From Rutidosis leptorrhynchoides (taxonomy: Eukaryota; Streptophyta; Magnoliopsida; Asterales; Asteraceae), in the NCBI RefSeq assembly GCF_046630445.1, contig NC_092333.1:717890001-717954000 (forward strand): a DNA stretch of 64,000 nucleotides. Direction: 5' to 3'. The translations under genes and the position numbers were made by a program. Under the pieces are notes generated by a model. The model did no database searches and was not told the origin of the DNA. It was given only the letters and a program-made list of their open reading frames with translations. Of this stretch, positions 49,884 through 61,255 are shown in pieces. The number at the start of each line of letters is the position of its first letter. Within the stretch, counting starts at the first letter, position 1.

Positions 49884-50300
49884 TTAGTTATATGATCTAT
49901 TATATTCATAAGATAGTTGGTTTAATTGATTTTCCATGGCTGCATAGGCGTAACCTCGAGCATTCATTGTCTTTTCTTCTAAACATATGAACGGTCCGTC
50001 TCTGCATAAAGTAACAAATTCGGTATTTGAATAGGTTTGATTATTTGAACATTTACCTCCATGTGACCATTTTCCGCATTTGTGACATCGTTCTAGGTGT
50101 CGTGCTCTTCTTTTCGCTGCGGATTTTGATTTTCCTTTACCAAATTGTAACTTATTATCTTCGCATCTGGATCCTTTTCTAACTCCGTCCATTCTTTCTC
50201 TGATTACTGATACTATTTCACTCGGGAGTATGTCATTATTACGTTTAGTGATCAAAGCGTGTAGCATTAGACCATGGTTTAGTTCACATGCAGTCTTCAT
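49884..50300 (-). CDS. Small basic zinc-finger protein, plant RNA-virus NABP-like, between pol and the env-position gene
   Basis: A 138-residue ORF, 172 bp after the pol stop. The N-terminal half (about 8-40) looks helical. A lysine/arginine-rich stretch (55-71) runs directly into a CCHC finger: C72, C75, H80, C84 (spacing X2, X4, X3). The tail is polar. This layout, a helical half then an Arg-rich patch abutting a CX2C finger, is that of the cysteine-rich nucleic-acid-binding proteins of carlaviruses and allexiviruses (Pfam Carla_C4 / Viral_NABP), some of which suppress RNA silencing. The resemblance is recalled, not searched. Athila-3 lacks this ORF. A gag-like zinc knuckle origin is the main alternative. 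The ORF is intact in an otherwise lesioned, young element. How it is translated is unknown. Confidence 0.65.
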   Translation of the reverse strand: MKTACELNHGLMLHALITKRNNDILPSEIVSVIRERMDGVRKGSRCEDNKLQFGKGKSKSAAKRRARHLERCHKCGKWSHGGKCSNNQTYSNTEFVTLCRDGPFICLEEKTMNARGYAYAAMENQLNQLSYEYNRSYN

Positions 50301-50472
50301 TTTGTAAAAACCTAAAAAAAATAAAAATTCAGAATGGGGGGAGAAGACTAGTTCTTTAGGGTCTGCTAGGGAAAGACCATACGTGTTCCATTTTCGAGAA
50401 CTACACGAAAACAGACAATCTAACTCTAACAGAAATACATATTATCCTTTAAAGACTTGATTCTCCCCACAC

Positions 50473-53400
50473 TTAGTTAGCTGTGGTGTCGAAATTGTGA
50501 TTAACTTCGTTGTCGACTTCCATCGGACCATGTATGTAATGTTTAACTCTGTGACCATTAACTTTAAATTCAATCCCATTTGAATTTATTAATTCTATCG
50601 TTCCGTATGGGAAAACTCTTTTGACTATGAATGGTCCAGACCATCTTGATTTCAATTTTCCAGGAAATAGCTTGAATCGTGAATTGAAAAGGAGAACTCT
50701 GTCTCCTTCTTTAAATTCTTTTGAACTTCTGATTCTTTTATCATGCCATTTCTTCGTTCTTTCTTTATAGATTAACGAATTTTCGTATGCTTCATGTCTT
50801 AATTCTTCTAATTCGTTTAGTTGACTTAATCGTAGACGTCCGGCTTCATGTAAATCAAGATTACATGTCTTCAAAGCCCAAAATGCTTTGTGTTCAATTT
50901 CTACTGGAAGATGACATGCTTTTCCATAAACAAGTCTAAAAGGTGTGGTTCCAATTGGAGTTTTGTAGGCTGTTCTAAAAGCCCAGAGTGCATCCTCCAA
51001 TTTAATGGACCATTCCTTCGGATTTGATCCTACGGTTTTCTCTAGAATACGTTTTAAAGCTCGGTTGGTATTTTCAACTTGTCCACTTGTTTGTGGATGA
51101 TATGCGGTGGAGATTTTATGAGTTACTCCATATCTTTTAAGAACTTTTTCAAGTTGATTATTACAAAAATGAGTACCCCGATCACTTATTAAAGCTTTCG
51201 GTGTTCCAAACCTTGCAAAAAGACGTTTCAAAAAGTTGACTACAACTCGTGCATCGTTAGTTGGGAGAGCTTGTGCTTCCGCCCATTTAGATACATAATC
51301 AATGGCTACGAGTATATATAAATAATTATGAGATTTTGGAAATGGACCCATAAAGTCAATACCCCAAATGTCAAATACTTCACATACTTGGATGACATTT
51401 TGTGGCATTTCATCACGTTGACTTATTTTTCCGGCCCTTTGACATGCATCACAGGATTTGCAAAGAAGGTGTGCGTCTTTGTAAATTGTAGGCCAATAGA
51501 ATCCAGCTTCATAAACTTTTCTTGCTGTTAGTTGAGGCCCATAATGCCCTCCTGTTGGTCCTGTGTGACAATGGTTTAAAATTTTACTAGCTTCATCTCC
51601 AAATACGCATCGGCGTATTATTCCATCGGGACAACTTTTAAACAGATGTGGATCTTCCCAGAAATAGTGTTTTATATCACTGAAGAATTTCTTTCGTCTT
51701 TGGTACGATAATCCTTTTTCAAGGAATCCACAAACTAAGTAGTTTGCATAGTCTGCAAACCATGGGATTTCTTTATAATCTATTTTCAATAGATATTCAT
51801 CAGGAAAGTTGTCTTGTATGGCCGATTCATTCAGAACTTCTAATTCGGGATTTTCAAGACGAGAAAGATGATCAGCGGCGAGATTTTCTGCTCCTTTTTT
51901 ATCTCGGATTTCAATATCAAACTCTTGTAAGAGTAAGATCCAACGGATTAATCTTGGTTTAGCATCTTGTTTTGAAAATAGGTATCTAAGAGCAGAATGG
52001 TCGGTATAGACCACCGTTTTTGCTAGAACGAGATATGATCGAAATTTGTCAAAAGCAAAGACAATAGCAAGGAGTTCTTTTTCAGTAGTTGTATAGTTCG
52101 TTTGTGCTCCTTGTAACGTCTTACTAGCATAATATATAGGTTGAAATCGTTTTTCAATCCTTTGTCCTAAAACGGCTCCCATTGCAAAATCACTTGCATC
52201 GCACATTAGTTCAAATGGTAGATTCCAATTTGGTGTTATCATGATCGGCGCATTAGTGAGTTTTTCTTTAAGAATATTAAAAGATTTGATACACTCATCT
52301 AAAAAGATGAATGGCGCATCCTTTTCTAGGAGTTTATTCATAGGAGTGGCAATTTTAGAAAAATCTTTTATGAAACGTCGGTAAAAACCGGCATGCCCTA
52401 GAAAACTCCTAACTCCTCTAACATTGGTGGGATGTGGAAGTTTAGCAATTACATCTACTTTAGCTCTATCCACTTCAATTCCTTCTTTTGAAATTTTATG
52501 TCCAAGAACGATGCCTTCTTTAACCATAAAATGGCATTTTTCCCAATTAAGTACTAGATTTGATTTTTCGCATCTAATTAGCATTCGTTCCAGATTAACT
52601 AGACATGATTTAAATGTATCACCGAAGACTGAAAAGTCATCCATGAATACTTCCATGCATTCTTCTATCATGTCGTGAAAAATCGCCATCATACACCTTT
52701 GAAAGGTTGCAGGGGCGTTACAAAGTCCAAATGGCATGCGTTTGTAAGCAAAAGTACCATAAGGGCACGTGAATGTGGTTTTTTCTTGATCTTCGGGTGC
52801 TATTGGAATTTGAAAATATCCGGAAAATCCATCTAGAAAACAATAGTAACTATTTCCGGCTAATCTTTCCAACATTTGATCTATGAAAGGTAAGGGAAAG
52901 TGATCTTTTCTGGTGGCGTCATTTAATTTTCTATAATCCATACATACACGCCATCCTGTTACAGTCCTAGTAGGAATAAGCTCATTTTTCTCATTTGTGA
53001 TGACAGTCATGCCACCCTTCTTAGGCACGCATTGAACTGGGCTTACCCATGGACTATCAGAAATTGGATATATCAAACCTGCATCTAGCAGTTTAATAAT
53101 CTCTTTCTTAACTACATCTTGCATATTAGGATTTAGTCTTCGTTGGCGTTGCACATACGTTTTATGACCTTCTTCCATAAGGATTTTATGTGTGCAATAC
53201 GAAGGACTTATTCCTTTAATATCATGAATCTTCCATGCAATGGCTGGTTTATGAGCTTTCAACACAGAAATGAGCTGTGATTTCTCATTTTCAGTAAGAG
53301 AAGACGATATTATTACAGGTAATTCAGATTCACCATGTAAATAAGCGTATTCCAAATGGTTTGGAAGTGGCTTTAACTCTAATTTCGGAGGTTCTTCTAT

Positions 53401-55506
53401 CGATGATTTATATCGATATCTGTCTTCTTCTTTTAGCATTTGAATTTCTTCTGTTGTTGGTTCATATCCATTAGCTATAAGTGTAGCTAACATTTCAGCT
53501 TCATCAATTGGTTCATTTCCTTCTCCTAAAGAACATTCTCCTGTTCCTTGTAATTCTGGAAATTCTTCTAATAATTCTGCATGTGCATCTATAGTTTGAA
53601 TATAATAACATGTATCATCTGCAGATTGTGGTTGTTGCATTGCTCTATCAACTGAAAAGGTAACACTCTCATCCTCTATACTTAGGGTCAGTTTCTTACC
53701 GAACACGTCTATCATTGCTTTAGCCGTGTTTAAGAATGGTCTTCCTAATATGAGAGGAACTTGAGAATCTTCTTCCATGTCCAAAACAACAAAATCTACT
53801 GGAAATACTAAAGTACCAACTTTAACTAGCATGTTCTCCATTATCCCTCTAGGATATTTTATTGATCTATCGGCTAGTTGTATGCTTATTCTGGTTGGTT
53901 TCAATTCTCCAAGGTCTAGTTTAGCGTATAGTGAATACGGCATTAGATTTATACTAGCACCTAAATCTGCTAATGCTTCTATTGAACTAAGACTACCCAG
54001 AAAACATGGAATTGTGAAACTTCCTGGATCAGATAATTTTTCTGGTATCTTATTCAACAGCACTGCTGAACAATTAGCATTCATAGTAACAGCCGAGAGT
54101 TCTTCCATTTTCTTTCTATTCGTGATTAGATCTTTCAGGAATTTAGCATATCTAGGCATTCCTGAAATTACATCAATGAAAGGAAGATTTACATTTATCT
54201 GTTTAAACATATCCAAGAATTTGGATTGCTCGGCTTCAAGTTTTTCCTTCTTCATTTTACTCGGGTAAGGAAGTGGTGGTTGGTATGGTTTAACATAAGG
54301 TTTATCCTTAACTGTGTTATCTTCATTAACCTTTTCAACTACCGGTTCTTTTTCCTTATCTTGATCAGGTTGTGGTTCTTGTGGAGTAGGAATAGTTTCA
54401 TCAGAAGTTACAGGTATTTCAGGTGGGTTAAGTGTTGTACCACTTCTTGTGGTAATAGCTTTAGCTGTTTCATTCCGGGGGTTAGCATTTGTATCACTAG
54501 GTAAACTTCCCGGTTTTCTTTCACCTATTAACCTTGCTAGGTTACTTACTTCTTGTTCCAGATTTTGAATAGAAGCTTGTTGATTTCTAAATGCTTGAGC
54601 ATTTTGTTCATTTGTTTGTTTTTGAGATGTGAAAAACTGCGTTTGAGTTTCAACTAGCTTCGTCATCATATCTTCTAAATTCGGCTTTTTATCATCGGTT
54701 TGTTGTGGTGGTTTGTTTTGAAAATTCGGTCTTTGCTGATTATAAGTATTATTGGATACTTGTTGATTGCTAGGACCTTGTTGGTTGTTGTATGGAATAT
54801 TTCGGTTATAATTCTGGTTTTGATTGTAAATCGGTCTTGGCGGTTGATAATTATTCTGATAATTATTTCCAGGCCTTTGGTTTATGTATGAAATATTCTC
54901 TCTTTGTTCCATTGTTAATTCAATACTGAGACAATCTTTTGTCAAATGTGGTCCTCCACACTGCTCACAACTAATTCGTATTGAGTGAATATCTTTAGTC
55001 ATCTTTTCCATTCGTCTCTCGAAAGCATCTATCTTTGCGGAAATAGAATCTAAGTCATGGCTAGAATCGGCTCTAGCTGCTTTAGATGATCTAATGATAT
55101 CTTTTTCTTGGTGCCACTCATGTGAGTGGGAAGCAGTATTATCAATAATTTTGTAAGCATCAGTTTCGGTTTTCTTCATAATAGAACCACCAGCTGCTAT
55201 ATCTATGTCTTTCCTTGTAGTGATGTCGCATCCTTGGTAGAATATTTGTACTATTTGACAGGTGTCTAAACCATGTTGCGGACATCCTCTTAACAACTTT
55301 CCATATCTTGTCCACGCCTCATATAGAGTTTCATTTGGTTTCTGTGTGAACGTAACAATTTCTGCTTGAAGTCTTACGGCTTTAGATGCAGGAAAAAATT
55401 GTTTAAGAAATTTATCAATTAAAACGTCCCATGTATCGATCGCCCCTTCAGGTAACGATTCCAACCAATCTTTGGCTTCTCCCTTTAAAGTCCAGGGAAA
55501 TAACAT
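50473..55506 (-). CDS. Athila-D gag (rest), protease, RT, RNase H, integrase
   Basis: A 1677-codon open frame. The gag core is at 1-120 and the short zinc knuckle ([13 protein letters not shown]) at 180-192. A Gln/Asn/Pro-rich linker follows. The protease active site ADLGAS is at 513-518, with VPLILGRPF near 585. RT runs about 790-1000 with VCMDYRKLN and the catalytic FMDD at 954-957. RNase H starts near 1075 ([22 protein letters not shown]). The integrase HHCC region ([22 protein letters not shown]) and DDE core ([29 protein letters not shown]) follow. There is no chromodomain, as expected for Athila. The stop codon overlaps the purine motif TAAGTGTGGGGAG. Intact after the gag lesions; the first Met is internal to gag, so this is not a natural start. 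Confidence 0.95.
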   Translation of the reverse strand: MLFPWTLKGEAKDWLESLPEGAIDTWDVLIDKFLKQFFPASKAVRLQAEIVTFTQKPNETLYEAWTRYGKLLRGCPQHGLDTCQIVQIFYQGCDITTRKDIDIAAGGSIMKKTETDAYKIIDNTASHSHEWHQEKDIIRSSKAARADSSHDLDSISAKIDAFERRMEKMTKDIHSIRISCEQCGGPHLTKDCLSIELTMEQRENISYINQRPGNNYQNNYQPPRPIYNQNQNYNRNIPYNNQQGPSNQQVSNNTYNQQRPNFQNKPPQQTDDKKPNLEDMMTKLVETQTQFFTSQKQTNEQNAQAFRNQQASIQNLEQEVSNLARLIGERKPGSLPSDTNANPRNETAKAITTRSGTTLNPPEIPVTSDETIPTPQEPQPDQDKEKEPVVEKVNEDNTVKDKPYVKPYQPPLPYPSKMKKEKLEAEQSKFLDMFKQINVNLPFIDVISGMPRYAKFLKDLITNRKKMEELSAVTMNANCSAVLLNKIPEKLSDPGSFTIPCFLGSLSSIEALADLGASINLMPYSLYAKLDLGELKPTRISIQLADRSIKYPRGIMENMLVKVGTLVFPVDFVVLDMEEDSQVPLILGRPFLNTAKAMIDVFGKKLTLSIEDESVTFSVDRAMQQPQSADDTCYYIQTIDAHAELLEEFPELQGTGECSLGEGNEPIDEAEMLATLIANGYEPTTEEIQMLKEEDRYRYKSSIEEPPKLELKPLPNHLEYAYLHGESELPVIISSSLTENEKSQLISVLKAHKPAIAWKIHDIKGISPSYCTHKILMEEGHKTYVQRQRRLNPNMQDVVKKEIIKLLDAGLIYPISDSPWVSPVQCVPKKGGMTVITNEKNELIPTRTVTGWRVCMDYRKLNDATRKDHFPLPFIDQMLERLAGNSYYCFLDGFSGYFQIPIAPEDQEKTTFTCPYGTFAYKRMPFGLCNAPATFQRCMMAIFHDMIEECMEVFMDDFSVFGDTFKSCLVNLERMLIRCEKSNLVLNWEKCHFMVKEGIVLGHKISKEGIEVDRAKVDVIAKLPHPTNVRGVRSFLGHAGFYRRFIKDFSKIATPMNKLLEKDAPFIFLDECIKSFNILKEKLTNAPIMITPNWNLPFELMCDASDFAMGAVLGQRIEKRFQPIYYASKTLQGAQTNYTTTEKELLAIVFAFDKFRSYLVLAKTVVYTDHSALRYLFSKQDAKPRLIRWILLLQEFDIEIRDKKGAENLAADHLSRLENPELEVLNESAIQDNFPDEYLLKIDYKEIPWFADYANYLVCGFLEKGLSYQRRKKFFSDIKHYFWEDPHLFKSCPDGIIRRCVFGDEASKILNHCHTGPTGGHYGPQLTARKVYEAGFYWPTIYKDAHLLCKSCDACQRAGKISQRDEMPQNVIQVCEVFDIWGIDFMGPFPKSHNYLYILVAIDYVSKWAEAQALPTNDARVVVNFLKRLFARFGTPKALISDRGTHFCNNQLEKVLKRYGVTHKISTAYHPQTSGQVENTNRALKRILEKTVGSNPKEWSIKLEDALWAFRTAYKTPIGTTPFRLVYGKACHLPVEIEHKAFWALKTCNLDLHEAGRLRLSQLNELEELRHEAYENSLIYKERTKKWHDKRIRSSKEFKEGDRVLLFNSRFKLFPGKLKSRWSGPFIVKRVFPYGTIELINSNGIEFKVNGHRVKHYIHGPMEVDNEVNHNFDTTAN

Positions 55507-56078
55507 GAGATATATCTATTCATCCTCCACTTCTCGTATTTTAATAGTGTGCAGATCCTATTAAAGGTACGTAGATGTTCATTTGGATCTTCCTTCGGCG
55601 CACCACTAAATTGGCATTGATTAGTCACCATGTGTAGAATTTGTCCTTTGATTTCATAATCTGGTGCATTAATGTCTGGATGAGTAATTGCGTGACCTTG
55701 GCCAGTGCGTTTAGCTCTCATTCGGTCTTCCATACTTAAAGGTTCCAGATTCTCCATAATTGAATTTGTTGACTCGGTATCACTAGATGGTTCTGATTTA
55801 ATAGTTCGTTCCTCAACAATCTCTGTTTGAATGATTGGTGGTTCCGGAGGAAAGTTTAATGGTTCAGGATCTACGAACCGTTCCTGAATATTCTCTGGAT
55901 TCTCAATTGTGAGGTTGGGTTCAAAAAATGGATTATCGGTAATTTGAACTGAAGTACTTGGTCGACTGGATGACGATTCTAAAGAAAAATCAACGGCGGT
56001 TATATTTGTTAAACGATGTCTTGATCGAGTTACAGGTGGTGAACGTACAAAAGGTGATGAACGTCTTGCTCGGTGCAT
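55485..56078 (-). pseudogene. Athila-D gag, N-terminal part before a frameshift
   Basis: Athila gag start: an Arg/Ser-rich N-terminus, a Pro/Glu-rich stretch, then PLSMEDRMRAKRTGQGHAI and the capsid-like start DPNEHLRTFNRICT. Near 55545 one base is missing compared with Athila-3, which throws the frame off for the last 25 codons. About 30 bases later the original frame also carries TAG where Athila-3 has Gln. The downstream frame (50473-55506) picks up the rest of gag. Confidence 0.87.
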
Positions 56079-57454
56079 TCACTGAATATCCTATTAGTTT
56101 TAAAAAGGAAAGAAAAATTATAATAAGTTATCCAATCAATAGACTTTTCTGATTTTGCCCACGTTTCGAATAGCCAAAAGATGCAGCAGAGGGGCAGGAT
56201 TCGTTTGGTCTCAATATAATTGAGGACTGTTTGGCTCCAATAACCCGGTCCACGTACAAATCCAACTATTACTACGAACCAGAAAATTTTGATGTCTATC
56301 AATTTAACCACTTAAAATAAATTTTCGTAATTTTAAGAAATTTAGATAAGAAGTAGAATAAAAATCTATGTCCTAAAAACTAGAATGGCGAGAAATAAGA
56401 GAGAAAAAGAGTTCGTCGAAAAAGGTTGAAAAAGAAAAAATGGTTGAAAAATAAAAGGTGACGGAAAAATAAAAGAAACTTATAAAAACTTAAAAATACT
56501 TTACTAACCTAACCTTATTACTACAACTAACTTAAAATTATAATCGCAAATTGAAATTACTAATTGGAATGATAATTGATACATAGTAAAAGGTCTAAAA
56601 ATATTAAAGCTTACAAGGAAAAACTAAATCCCAAATGGAAATAACTTAAAAAGAAACTAAAACTTAAAAAGGCGTCGCAAAATTCTAAAGCACCTAAATC
56701 TTAGTCTAAAGAAGAAGCACTTAAGGAATTCTACGGCAAAGCCTAAAAATCTAGGAGTAAAAATAACTATAGCAAAAACTAAGTTTAAAATTAAATATGA
56801 GCTAAAAATACAAATATTACGCTACAACGATTAAAAAGGTACAAAATATAAAAATATACAAAAAGTTGTAAAAAGTACAATTTTTATAAAAATATTATTT
56901 TTATATTAATTATATTAAAGTATTAAGTGTTAAATATAATAAAACTAATTAAAAGTAATTAATTAAACTAAAAACTTAATTAATAATAATAAAATCAAAT
57001 TAGGGTTTAATAATAATAATATATTATACTCCGTAATAATTGCGTTTTTAGGGTTTGGTTGTGGCCCTGTCAGACCCATCATGCGAGTCGCATGATTTAA
57101 GAGGGTGGGTCATGCGAGTCGCATGACTGAACTGGACCGGTTCAATTGACAGGTTCAATTTGACAGGTCACGTAATATTTAATATTTATTTTCTTTTTTT
57201 CTGTTTTATATTTAAAATATAAATATATATATAATTAAAATAAAACTTAATTTTAAAAACTAAAAATAAACTTAAAATACTTTATAATTTTGTAAAAATA
57301 AAAGAAAAACTTAAAAAAAAATATTTAAAATACTTTTTTTTTTCGATTTTAAAAGCTTTTTTTTTTTATATATTTTTTTAATTTTTAAAAATATAAATTT
57401 TACCAAAACTAATTATAACTTAAAAATTAAAAATATGGCGTTTCGCTTCGGCGT
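56079..57454 (-). other. Athila-D untranslated leader
   Basis: About 1.4 kb of A-rich leader without a supported ORF. Palindromes at 57079-57095 and 57110-57126 form a pair like those in the LTR. A TATA-like run (gtataatatatt, minus strand, near 57020) lies downstream of the pair. Confidence 0.7.
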
Positions 57455-57472
57455 TCCCCGGCAGCGGCGCCA
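57455..57472 (-). other. Primer-binding site of Athila-D (Asp-type tRNA)
   Basis: TGGCGCCGCTGCCGGGGA on the minus strand, eight bases from the 5' LTR, identical to that of Athila-3. Confidence 0.9.
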
Positions 57473-57480
57473 AAAATACT

Positions 57481-59451
57481 TGATGTCGAACGAGGTGTAT
57501 ATAAAATAGCTTATATTTTACTAGGAAAAACTATTAAATACGATACAATTTTACACAAGATATTTATTTATTTATAGAATGGATATACTTAAACCTTGCT
57601 ACAACACTTATAGGCAGTGTACCTAATCGTACAGTAGTGTAGTTTTTAGTAAGTCCGGTTCGTTCCACAGGGAAATCTTTAAACAAAGCTCAACGCTATA
57701 TTAGTTTACTTTTATAAAAATACAAATATATATTCAAGTAATATTATTATTATAAAGGGGGGTTTTTACCGTTTAATGACCGGTTTGTCGATTTTAAGAT
57801 TTTAGTCGCAGTTAAAACCTAATGTAAAATATAAAATAAATACAAAACTTAAATTAAAGCGTAAAGTAAATAACGATAATGAAATTGCGAATAATAAAAA
57901 TGCGAGAAAATAAAATTGCGATAATTAAAAAGTGCGATTAAATAACAATAAATAAAAGTGCGATAATTAGAAGTGCAATTAAATATAAAATAAAGGAAAT
58001 TAAATATGAAATAAAAGAATTATGCTTATTTAAACTTCCGTAATCATGATGTTTGACGTGTTGATTTTAGTTTTATGCCCATGGGTTAATTGTCCTTTGT
58101 CCTGGATTATTCAATATGTCCGTCTGGTTTTTGTCCATAACAGTCCATCAGTCATAAATATAAATTGCAAGTGTCCTTGACAAATTATTATTATACCCGA
58201 AGATAAATATTCCAACTAATTGGGGATTCGAATTGTAACAAGGTTTTAATACTTTGTTTAATGAATACACCAGGTTATCGACTGCGTGTAAACCAAGGTT
58301 TTACCACTTTGTTAACAATTACACCAATTACCCTTGAATGTAATTTCACCCCTGTTTTAATTATTCTAGTGGCTATTAATCCATTCCCGTGTCCGGTTAA
58401 ATGAACGATTATTCGTACAAATAAATACCCCGCCCATCGTGTCCGATCGAGTGTATATGGTAATTTATAGGGACGCCCAATTGTAAATCTTTATATTAAC
58501 ATTAACAAACTTTCATTTAGTTAAACAAATATAAAGCCCATTAATAGCCCATAGTCTAGTTTCCACAAGTGTCGTTCTTTTGTCCAAACCCCAATTATGG
58601 TACAAAGCCCAATTACCCAATTTTAGTAATTAGCCCAACATCATGATTACTTCGTTTTAAATAAGCATAATAATAACTTAGCTACGAGACATTAATATAA
58701 AAAGGTTGAACATAACTTACAATGATTAAAAATAGCGTAGCGTTACACGGACAGAATTTCGACTTACACCCTTACAACATTCGCTAACATACCCTTATTA
58801 TTAGAATTATAATTAAAATTTAAATATAAATTATAAATATAAATATATTTACGTATGAAGAGGAAGAGAAAAAGGATGATTAAAACTCGGCACAAAACGG
58901 CTTTATATAGGACCTGACCAGCAATCTCACTCCATGCGACTCGCATGGATTTGTGCTTCTGGCCATGCGAGTCGCATGGCCACCCTGGATCCAGCCAAAT
59001 GGATTTGTTTTCTTCTTGCCGACGTAATATAATAATAATAATATATATAATATATAATTATATATAATTATATATATATTATATTATATTCTTGTGCATA
59101 GTAGACTAGTTATTTTTGGTCCGTTGCGTCGGGCGTTTCTTCTTGGCTCAGGTCCCGGTTCCGGATTTTCGGACGTCTTCGCGTATTATTTTATATCGCG
59201 TACTTTGCGTCTTGTAACTTGTACTCTTGTCATTTTGAGACGTTCCTCATCAATATTTTGAACCTTTTTAGTTGTATCTTGTACTTTTTAGCTCTTTGGA
59301 CCTTTTTGTCTTCAATTTGTCGAATCTGCCTTTTGTCTTCACTTTTTAATATTTAAACGAATATTGCTTGTAAATCGAACAATTGCAACTAAAAGCTTAT
59401 CTTTCTTGAGGAATAATGCTATGAAATATATGTTCGTTTTTAGCATTATCA
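57481..59451 (-). repeat. 5' LTR of Athila-D (right copy)
   Basis: A 1971-bp repeat of 42282-44252, with the same palindrome pair at 58932-58948 and 58961-58981 and the TATA box just downstream on the minus strand. Confidence 0.97.
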
Positions 59452-59456
59452 CTTGG

Positions 59457-60906
59457 TCATAACATATTGTGTGTTAATGGTATAATCTTGGTCAAGCTGA
59501 TGATAACCCATCAACGAGTTGTACACTTGAAGCTACAAGCATCAAGGATGAGAACCGTGATGAGCCTCAAGCACTAAGAACCCCACCGGAGCACCTTGTT
59601 TACTGTTTTTGGGATCTTATCAGGCTCCTGGGCTACTGAAAAAGTTGATTTTCAGATATCATGGTTCGAGTAGATGACTTTCCGTTTAAGACTCGTCTCA
59701 ATCCGAGTTACGGTTTGGGATTTATGGCCTTTTCAAAATCACTACACCATTGTAACATTGTGCTGAAAATTCGGACCTTCTCGCACTTAAACCGTCGCCA
59801 CGGTCAAATGAAGATGAGTTTGAGTCTAGAAATTGGTCAACAACTAGAGGACTCCCATACGGAGCCATATCCACTGATTACGTGTCTTTTCAATTTACGT
59901 AGAGGCCGTAGCAGCTGATCAAAGTCAGCCTATTGTTTTGACCTCTATACTTGTTAACCTTACTTAACTTTTACAATGATGAATGATGATGATGATGACA
60001 CTTAAACTTATTTTATGCACTATTAGAACTTATAAGGACAACATACTGACCTAGTAATCGTTGATTTAGGTTGACGACCTTTCGGACCGACTTACTAGTT
60101 GCACACCTTCGTATCAACTTGTATTGCTCATTCACTGTGAGTTATAGCATCCCTTTTTACTTTAATTATTTTGGGACTGAGAATACATGCGCTTTTTACG
60201 TTTTACATACTAGGCACGAGTACTTAAACTTTATATATGTGTGGGTTATACAACAGCATAAACTTTCCCCTTAGCTCGGTAACGTTTAGTCATTGGTTTT
60301 TGAACCGGTGAACGCGAATCTTAGATATGGTTCCATAGGGTTTGACATTCCCACTCGGGCTAGTCGCGTTAGCATTTAACGGGTGTTTAATACTTCATAA
60401 ACATACGCACTCACCAAGTGTACTTTTAGGGGGTTATAAACGTTAAGTTAGTTACCAAGTGCCTACGGTTAGACATATACTTTTCATACCGTTCTGAAAC
60501 ACTGAAATCTCGTGGCCTACCTTACATTACTGTTACAACTTAAACTATAGCTCACCAACATTATTGTTGACGTTTTTAAGCATGTTTTCTCAGGTGTTTA
60601 GAGGTTTGTTGCTTCCGCTGTTTAGACTTGCTGTCTTGGTGTTTAAACTTGCTGTTAAGGACCTGCTGTGCTAGAATTCCGCTGCATTACTTAGAGATGT
60701 CTCAATCATGGAACTTTTCTTTTGCATTCGTAATTTATGTTATTTTTAAATAATGACTTTATAACGACCTTTGTGTCACGCTATCTTTTGTAAACACTAT
60801 CTTTTTATGAATGCAAAACTGATTTTCAAACAGCATATAGTGTTTGACCTTGTAATGATCTTGTTGTTGATGATCCGTACACGATGGTTTTGTACGAGGC
60901 GTCACA
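59457..60906 (+). repeat. Element C 5' LTR, second part
   Basis: Resumes right after the second CTTGG copy (59452-59456) and ends GGCGTCACA at 60906, next to the primer site. No coding region is supported in it. Confidence 0.85.
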
Positions 60907-60908
60907 TT

Positions 60909-60920
60909 TGGTATCAGGTC
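60909..60920 (+). other. Primer-binding site of element C (Met-type tRNA)
   Basis: TGGTATCAGGTC two bases after the LTR end. It differs from the plant initiator-Met primer site (TGGTATCAGAGC) at the last three positions. Confidence 0.7.
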
Positions 60921-61255
60921 ATTGGTTGTAGGGAATTAGGTTGCATTAGTGAGTCTAGACCGGACCAAGTAGGATTCACTAATAGGACTAATCTACAACT
61001 TGCTAGTTTACTTGTTTCCGCAAAACTTACTGCATGTTGCTGCTTACTTTTACTGCTATATGACGTATACTGCTACTCGATTTTCATTACTGCATGCTAC
61101 TATCTGCTTTCGATTGCATGATACTTCTGTACGATTTGCTATTATTGCCATGCTATTTACTGCTATAGATGATCTAGACCGTCGTAGTTATTTTGCCTAA
61201 TACGTGCTTACTTTATGACTTACTGACATGGAAAAATTTATTTTTCCCTGTTCAG

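Larger units (their letters stand above)
42282..59451 (-). mobile_element. Athila-D: full-length Athila-type Ty3/gypsy element
   Basis: A 17.17-kb element with 1971-bp LTRs and the duplication CTTGG (42277-42281 and 59452-59456), inserted in the LTR of element C. Minus-strand order: 5' LTR, Asp-type primer site, leader, gag-pol, basic zinc-finger ORF, spliced env-position ORF, 3' non-coding region, purine tract, 3' LTR. By eye the LTRs differ at only two positions, so this is the youngest insertion seen. Gag carries two breaks; the rest of pol is open. Confidence 0.96.

Noticed and set aside
61193-61255. Upstream extension of the element C acidic ORF to an earlier Met
   Set aside because: The 21 added residues have no counterpart in element A and end at a CAG that resembles a splice acceptor; the Met at 61256 fits better.
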